The translations under genes were made by a program, and so were the position numbers. DNA of 64,000 bases. Source: Chloranthus sessilifolius (taxonomy: Eukaryota > Streptophyta > Magnoliopsida > Chloranthales > Chloranthaceae). Each line of letters begins with the position of its first letter. The first letter of the stretch is position 1. Positions 50,601-59,600 of the stretch are shown piece after piece. The stretch spans positions 14,955,501 through 15,019,500 of the forward strand of contig CM037596.1 of NCBI GenBank assembly GCA_021018995.1, read 5' to 3'. Under the pieces are notes generated by a model. The model was not told where the DNA came from. It did not search any database and saw only the letters and a list, made by a program, of their open reading frames with translations.

Positions 50601-53600
50601 GCACAACGGTTTGCTTAATGTGATCCAACGAATGCTCCCTGAGTTGGCGGACCAAGGTCAAGCCATCAGAGATGTGAGTAATCATACCTTATAACTAATA
50701 AGTCAAATGCCATATGAACATTATATTGATATGTGGTGACGCAGGACGGTACCCTAAACTACGTGAATGCGATGATTGATTTTGCCGAAATTAAATTGAA
50801 TTAAATTAAACAATAAAACTTGCAAAATATAACGAATACCTCAAGCTTTCGCAGTATTCCATGAGAGAATCACGCATAATTCAGGCAGGGTTAAGTCCGG
50901 GCGTTAGATCCGTTAGGTTGTAGCATGGATCGTTCCTAGAGATAGGATTCTAGAATTCCAGATTAAGGCGCTCACAATGCAGTGATGGAATCTCTAGTTT
51001 TGGGTTATTTTGATACGGCTGGGCTTAACAGTCTGATGGAGCTACGGTTGTTGAATCAAGTCGATTCAATGGTTTAGGGAAAACTAGGGTTTAGGATCTC
51101 AAAAGATGATGGTCGATTTAGGGTTGCAGAATCACGCAAGCAAAGATAATAAGATAGATAGGTAGATAGATAGATTTGCAGGCTTCACACCCTTCTCGAG
51201 AAGAAGAATCACTCTCCGTATAGGCTCATCTCAAGCACACAAGTAAAAGCTCTTTTCATTAATCATTAACTAATTACATTGTTCACTTAAGGACCTTATA
51301 TAGGAGTCCTTTCAATAAAAGAAAACCCTAAACCAAATAATAATTAAAAGACAAATAAACCCCTAAGACAAAATTCGAAACTAAACTTCTAAAACAACTA
51401 AAACATCCTGACACGATTTTGATCGAACGAAATTGAAAATCGTTCGATCGAAATTGAATTTCGATCAATCGAATTTTTCTGTGCTCCTTCAATTTCCAGA
51501 ATTTCATCTTTCGCCTAGTTTTGATTTCCATTCCGCTTCTTCCGACATCGGTATACACGAAACGGTCCATATCCAATGTCTACGATGTCGGCGTCCCCGT
51601 CATGTGGCTTATTGTATTCCATCTTTGTAGATTGACATATTCCGCAAGAGACATGGGTTATTTGGGACCCCGTTGGCGCAATCCCAAATCAAGCACGATA
51701 AACCGTTAATTGGTGGATTCACTATGGAGGTGATGGTCCGATACTGAGGCGGGTTGCAATGAGGGTTTTATCGCAAACATGTTCCTCGTCCAACTGTGAG
51801 CGGAATTGGAACACCTTCTCTCTTATTCACATGAAGACAAGGAATAGGCTAACTATGAAACGATTAGAAAAGTTAGTCTACTGCCACAACAATATGTGAT
51901 CAAGGGTCAGGAATATGTAGAGGACCAACCTTGGTAAGCAATTATATGATATGAATCCTTAGTTCATATAATTTTTATTTGATGTAATTGACGATGCATA
52001 TACTAATTCATCTATCATATTCTACCTTACAGATAGTGAATATTTTGATCCCATCGAGTTGGATTTTATATTAACAGAGGATGACCTTTTGAATCAATGA
52101 ATCGAAGAGAGAGGAGACAGTGTTGGATACTGAGAGCACTGCATGGCTGGACAACACTGAAAGAGTAGCAGAGGAGCAGGCTTCCCAACCACTGAGGCGG
52201 AAAAGAAGATTGAATTGCCATTCAGTGGTTGGATCTGATGACGAAACGCAATCCGGTAGTGATAATGACGATGATGGGGGTGATGGTGGAGACGATGAAA
52301 CCTACGTTGGCACTAGTGGTGGAGGGGATGATGTTGATCCCTCTAATTCTTATGGAGGTATTGCCAAATGGGATGATGAACCGGTAACAATGTATGACAC
52401 TCCTACATTTAGAGTGGATGGGTTGAAGGAAGAGGAGCGTTAGAAACTTACCAAACACCACCACCACCACTGCAAGGTCCACAAGATAATGTGGGTTATA
52501 TGACTTCTAGCTTCGGGGGGTTTAGTTTGCAAAACACCGAAGATTCAGCAACCAGTAACCCATACTATCGGCCTCAACAACCTACCCCGGGCATATGACT
52601 TCGTTGGTCAAATTTTGGAAGACCGACCTTTACCTATTACACTGAGCCATATTTGTCGCTACTGCCTCAATTTCAAGGGGGCACATATGATCATGGGTAT
52701 CAATATGGCCAACATTATAGGGAAAGCTCACGCATCGATGATGATGATCACGAGGGGGAAGAACCACCACAAAATTCAATGTGACTTTAAAGTAAATTTT
52801 TCATGTACAATATAATTTTTAATTTTGATCATGAGTCATGTACAATGTAATTTAGGTTCTGCGTTGATAATATTATGAAATATGCATCAAATTTGCCTAA
52901 AATAAATTTAAAAAAAGTTAAAATAAATAGAAAATCATTAAATTTAATTTTTCTGATTTCTTTAGTATTTTTTAGGATTTTTTTGAAAAAAAAAAAATCA
53001 ATGTATCAAACCGATACATTGAATGTATCAGACGATACCCGATACGTATCGTCCTAGAGGTCAGAACGATACATACCGGAAAACTGGTATTTTGACACAT
53101 GGTCTTGAGATACCGTTCTAACTCTTCGACTCTGGAGAAACACTCATCAAAATCAGTAACGGGGTATGAAATGAGTTCCCTTTGTAGTTCTTGGCGAATC
53201 CCATCCGAAATCGGGATTAGGTAACTCTTTCAGGTTCATCCACATTGGCCTGGGACATTAGGTCTTCAAACTTGTCAATGTATTCTATGACCGGTGAATT
53301 CCCTTGGCGCGGTGATTGCAATTGATCCAGAAGACGTTCATTATAAGAGAGAGGAGCATACTTCTCGTTTTGTTGGATCTTCATATCATCCTAGGTGGAA
53401 ATGGGAAGAAGACCCTGGGACTGCCTACGACACTCTATCTCCATCCAGTAAAGCCTAGCTTACCCATAAGCTTGACCTTGGCAAACCGGACTTTACGCTC
53501 CTTAGACATAGTATACCATTAGAAGTAGTTTTCCATGCCAATCACCCACTCGAGATAGACTTTAGGTTGTCTTTTCCCATCAAAAGTAGGACCGCCCATT

Positions 53601-56600
53601 TTAACAGACTTCATGATTTTGTTGACCTTTTTGGTTTGGAGATCATGCCGGTGAGGACCATCTCTTTTACAGTCATTAATGTAGACTCAATAATGATTCT
53701 CAATGATGACCTCATTCATCTCTTTAACACGGGTTACCAAAGCCTCATGTTCAGCTTGTTCCTCACATAATTGGTTTTGCAATTGGTTATGGTGATCAGT
53801 CATATGAGCTTGGAGATCGGTTTGACTCGCAATCAACTTAGACACAAGTTCCTTAATGAGGGCTTCTATCTTAGTGAAATCCATTACTATGCAAGAAAAC
53901 AATATGAACCCTAGAACCTATATGAATATTGACAACCCTAAACTTACAAATCTCTGACACCAAATCTGATCTGAAAACTAACACAATGCAAGAGAGTAAT
54001 AGAGAATTAATATAAGCATTTAAAATGCAAATTTCCTTAACATTTTTCATAGAAAATTGCAAAGATTTAATTAAATGATTTAAATCTAGCTCGAACTAGT
54101 GTTACTTTCGCGTACGTTCCCTATCGGATCTAGAAGATTAGGGTTCTTAGCGAACGACTAGATCTCCGATAGTTTAGGGTTTCGAACGAACTCACAATTG
54201 AGTTTTTTAATACCGAGCGGAATATAGGCAAATAATAGGTTTAAAGATGAAATGGATAGGTTAGGGTTTAAATACTTACGCAACTCGTAGATCAAGAAAG
54301 ATAGAAATGAGAGAAAAGTTGACCTTGCACCAAACCGCACGCGGGACGAAGAATCGCTCTTCGGTTGAGAGAATCACACCCTTACAGAAATCTTTATCAA
54401 AAGCTCTCAAAGTTTTGCTAAAGCAATAATATATTAACCATCAATAGTTAAAAGTGTTTTTTACAAACCTTTAAATACGCAAAACAAACCCAAACTTGAA
54501 ATTAAAGAGTCCTAAAAACTTAAACGACTGAATTGACAAGTTTCGGCAAAAAAAACCGAAAATCCATTGTTTGGCGGATTTGTTTCCCGTCCGTCCGTCT
54601 TGTAGGCACGGACGTCCGTTGCCTACGATGTGAGGCAAACAATAAGCCTTCATTTTCACGGACGTTCGTCCTGTAGCCACGGACGTCCGTCACCTTCAAT
54701 GCTAATTAAAACAGTGAAACCTCCTTTCTACTGATGTCCGTCCCATTCCACGGATGCCCGCCCTGAATCCACGGACGTCTGTGGATACGGAGCCGTGGCA
54801 TGGAAATCCGTGCGGTTCTTCTTCCGGAACACTTTCACATTCTTCTTCCGCCTTCGATAGGTTACAGGCGGCTGCTTGAATCGGATGTCCCCATCACACC
54901 TTCCGGAATTGTAAGAAAAGATAGCTACAATCAATAGTATATTGCATAAAAAATAGCTAAGCGTAATATTTAAAATTATATATTTTTTTCCTATGTTTAA
55001 TATTTAACATCAATATGTCGAAAGATTGATACATTGTTATGTATTGAGTGATACACCAATATGTATGGTTTTGAGGGTGATCGATACTTATTAATAACCT
55101 GAGATTTTGAGCCGTGATCATAACAATCTGTAGTATCAATTACTCTTTTTGCTTGTTTTTATCACTCAAATAAGAGAGTGCTTAGTTGGTTAGTGAATGT
55201 TTTACTAACTCCAGTGAGGATGTTCCCATAATTCCCTTTTTCTTGCACCCTTTTATTCTGATCATAAGTTGGAACATTTCTTTGAACATATTCTTCTCCA
55301 TTGCTTTGCCTATCAGTTGCACATTTACATTTACTTGCCCAACCATCATCTTGGCCTTGCAAACACTGATCTTTAATCTCATACGATGACTCATTAATGG
55401 ATACGACAACAACAAGGTGCTCTCTTCTTTTCTACTCTCCCCTGAAGAGGGCACTAGGTGGAGGCATGGTAAAGTGCAGACTCAAAGAATGCAACATCCA
55501 TAGATACGAAACGTGTGCAAGAGATAGGACTACCATACACATGATCATAACAATTATACAGTTATACCCCTTTTGTGATGGGGGTATCTGATAAAAACAC
55601 ATTGAACAACTTGGGAAACTTCAAGAATATCAGGTAATTGTGGAAAACACAAACATCCAATGGACTTCAGGAGGAACTTGAAAAAGAGGTGAAGGGGATA
55701 ACATGCGAAAGAGAGATTCGCCTTGAAGGACAAGGGTGGACATTCTATTAATGAGAAAACATGCCGTGATCACCGCTTCATTCCATAACTTCTTTAGTAC
55801 ATTCATTCCAATTAACAAGGCTCAAGCAATGTCAAGAAGATTACAGTTTTTCTCTCTGCCAGCCCATTTTGATTAGGGGCAAAATGGTATACTGTGGTTT
55901 GCTACTCAATACCATGGCCCGAAGGATAGACTGAAGGGCATGGGAAGAGTACTCTCCCCATTATCTGACTATTACCCTTTCTCAGATGCATTGTATTGGT
56001 TTTGCAAGTTTATGATATACTGGAAAAATGGGGGCAACTTCATCCTTGGTTCTCTCATATACAGAGTAGAGAGACGAGTACAATCATCGATGAAAGACAC
56101 GAATAACGACAGCTAAACACAAAAATAACTGGAGATGGACGCCAGACATTAGAGTGCACCAGGTGGAAACGAGTAACACTCCTACTAACAGTCACTGGAT
56201 AAGAAGAGCGATGATGTTTATACAATTGTCAGACCTCACATTTCAACTAGGACTCATCAAATGAATTGAACCGTTTTGGGAACAAAGTGCGCAACTGAGG
56301 TATGGGAAGTGCCACAAATGTAAGTGCTACAGGTGAGCCGTCTCCAAACTGAAATTTCTTTAGCATCAAATAGGTAGAGTCCTCTCTCCTCACGACCATG
56401 ACAAAAAATCGCCTCACTTGACGAGTCCTGGAAAACACAGTAGGACGAGAAAAAGGTAACACTGCAATTGAGTTGTTTTTGGTAAGGCTACTAATAGACG
56501 AGATTAAGAGGCATGTTTGCAACATGTTGAACAGAGCTTAAAGATATTTGATTAACCTGAATGGTCTTCCAGTAACTAGGACAAGGGATCCAATCTTCAA

Positions 56601-59600
56601 CACGGCTATTACCAGACATAAGTTTGGGTAATGAAAAATTGAGTTTAACAGGGAAGACATACCGGACGTGCGATTTGTATCCCTGAAATCATTTATCTAT
56701 GGAGCATGAGTGGACGCAGAAGTATGGGAAGATTACCGTCTCAGCCATTCCTTGGATTTTTTGAGTGAACACATGACACATTACCCTTTTATTTTCATCA
56801 CAAGGCAATCAACTCTATAGGTAGATCCACCAACTCTGCACTTATACTTCACAATAAATGTTACAACTCGGATTTCGGGCCTCGGAAACCCGCGCCGTCG
56901 GGTCGGTCTGTAAGACCGAACCCCAAACGCATCGAACGGAACACTTGGTACATCCACACACAAAGCGGAAAACAAAGTAGAAACTCTAATTATGCAGATA
57001 GAGTTATCATATAAGTAAAAGAAATCTCCAGTTCTAATATCAAAGTGCGCATAAACTAACAGTTCTAATCTCATACACAAACAAATGGGCAAAAGAACCG
57101 AGAAGAACCACCGGTGATGGTCATCCATCGCCGAACATGGTTTACCAAAACAATGATCTAAAATAATTTCAAGTATCTGAATTTATACAACAAAATGGCT
57201 GGACGCACCAAGCAGTATCTACACAAAATCTCTCAACTAAATCACTCTCTCTGCTGGAAGAACTCATCAGGCGGAGGCTCTGACTCCTCCCCCGGTATAT
57301 ACTTGGAATCCTCCAAATCAATATCTTTTGTACCAGTGTCTTCACCTGTACCTGTGACGTATAGTCGAAGGGTGAGCTTCATCCAAGCTCAATAGAAAAA
57401 CCATATTATGCATTTTATCACATCATACATATATCTCATGACTGAAATTGAAATAATTGAATAACACATTTGCAAGGCATTCAAATCAAAGCGAATAGAT
57501 TCATGTGCAGAATTCTAAAGTGTCACATGGTTTTCAAAGCTTTTCACATCTCACACAAAAGAAAACTTAAATTGATAACTTAACTAATCTCTCGAGCATA
57601 TATAACATTGAGAGCCACAATATACTGATGAGAATACCGATCATCGTCGTTCAATGAACTATTTCACAATGCCAAGCCCCTGAGCTACGTTAACAGGGTC
57701 ACTTGAGCTCACATTGACCATTCGCGGTCCACAAGTCACACAAAGTTGTACGGATATCCCGCCGTACCGTTCACGGATATCCTGCCGCGTCGGTCACGGA
57801 TATACCGCCGCGTTAGTTGGGTATTCACACAAAACCTTAAATCAAAGTGCAAAAGCTAACTTATAGTTTATCACCGTGAATTGTGGTAATTTACAGCTAA
57901 GTTTTAGAATTGAAAAGCTGATGCCCACACACACACATATACGAATCGTGCTGAGCTCACTCCCACACACACATACACAAGTATCACTCTTGAATAAGTG
58001 TACATAACTCATGTAATTGAAATGACAAAGTATCATGATTTTCACACACACATTCTGATCACATCATAATTTATATGCTTATCATGACAAGGTACATGCT
58101 ATAGAATTTTCCCTACCTCACTTGCAGTCCACACGAAAGCTTTTCTTCACAACGATGCCTTCACATCACATGATCGCGGTTTGAACCTATCACACATCAA
58201 TTCATGTTGTACACGTTAGAAGTGCCGAAGCAAAAGAGGTCTCAAAAGCCCTTTTCCTCAAAACTGACAAATGCCAGAATCTGGCAAAATTGATCGATCG
58301 AATTCAAATTCAGATCGGTCGATTTCCAATTTCGATCGATCGATTTCAAAATCGATCGATCAAAATACCTTTCGATCAGTCGGTTTCCTTCCAAAAGACA
58401 AATTTCCCTGTTTGTATAATCAGTCCCACTCGATCGATCGGTTTACTTAGAAACCAATCTCTCTTCACAATTCATCTTGTCGAGCCTACAGGCAACATGT
58501 CGACCCTCCAGGTGAACCTGTCGACCATCTACTCTAAGCCACAGGCGAGCCTGTCGAGTTTGCACATCATTCACTCGTACATAATCAACTAAAGGAGAAC
58601 CTGTCGACCTGGACTCAGATCCTATTGAGACACAATTCGATCTATCAAATTTCCATTCGATTGATCGGTTTCCCCTTCAGAAATCACACTTCTCTGTTTT
58701 GTTTATATAAGTATTTCTTGTCAAAATCGATTGATCGATTCTCATTTCGATCGATCGATTTTGCCAGACTCTCAACCCCTCGGGCTTTGCTTCTTAAGTT
58801 TCGTTTTTCTCAAAACCCATCACATTTATTATAACTTTTTAGGGCATTTATTACCCAATCACACCACACACTTACACATTTAATTCTAATCCTTGAGGGC
58901 ATTTGTTATCCCATCAAACTCATTTATTTCTCTCCTTTGAGGGCATTGATTTCTCAATCACCCATCATAAATGCTCACACCTTCAAAACATAGCTGCTTA
59001 CCTAAACTCAGATCCTTGCACTTCCTTGGTCCAAGTCTTTAGATCTTGCACTCTTCTTTTCCACGCATCAAAGGGTTTGCAAACCCAACTTCTCACGATC
59101 GATTCCGCACACACACGAGAGTTCTCTTCCTCTCTTCTCTCTTCCTTACAAGTTAGATCTTAAGCAACAAGGCAAGAAACGAAATTTCTCATCCACGCTT
59201 TGCCTTTATACTTAAAGTCTTAGTTTGGGTGTTACACCTATACACCACACCTTTGTGTACACCATCCCATCTAGTGGTTATTTCATCTTAGATTCTCATT
59301 CTTATTTCACCTATCAGATCAAAGTTATTTTCTTGAACTGCGTGTCCGGTCGGGTACGCATCTCGAGTTGGGTGGTTCAAAAATTGAATTTTCGGGTCTT
59401 TACAATAAAGCAACACTACTGCAGCCACAAACATCACAAACCCAGCAACACAAGCTGTCTACACAGCCCCAAAAAATCAGCAATACATCTGATTTACAAC
59501 ACCACAATTGTAGCACTTTACAATTGGGTAATCTGCTGCAATACTGGAGCAATGTAATACCAGGTCCCACGACCTCTGGACCAGAAAATAATTCCACTGT

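Larger units (their letters stand above)
46893..53101 (+). mobile_element. hAT transposon copy 2 (6.2 kb) inside the gypsy gag, 8-bp TSD
   Basis: Termini CATAGGTCAAAATATCGTCC and inverted CATGTGTCAAAATACCAG are bounded by GTCTTGAG on both sides (46885-46892, 53102-53109). Without its internal solo LTR it would be about 5,338 bp, close to copy 1 (5,382 bp). The transposase gene is sense to PIR. Confidence 0.95.
41462..54896 (-). mobile_element. Chromodomain-type Ty3/gypsy retrotransposon with nested insertions
   Basis: Two LTRs (53967-54896 as 5', 41462-42401 as 3') are flanked by CACCT on both sides (41457-41461, 54897-54901). The order on the - strand is gag, zinc knuckle, protease, RT, RNase H, integrase, chromodomain, the order of a chromovirus. 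Without hAT copy 2 (with its solo LTR) and the 595-bp hAT it would be about 6.6 kb. The LTRs differ at many positions and every domain has frame breaks, so it is an old insertion, antisense to PIR. Confidence 0.93.
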
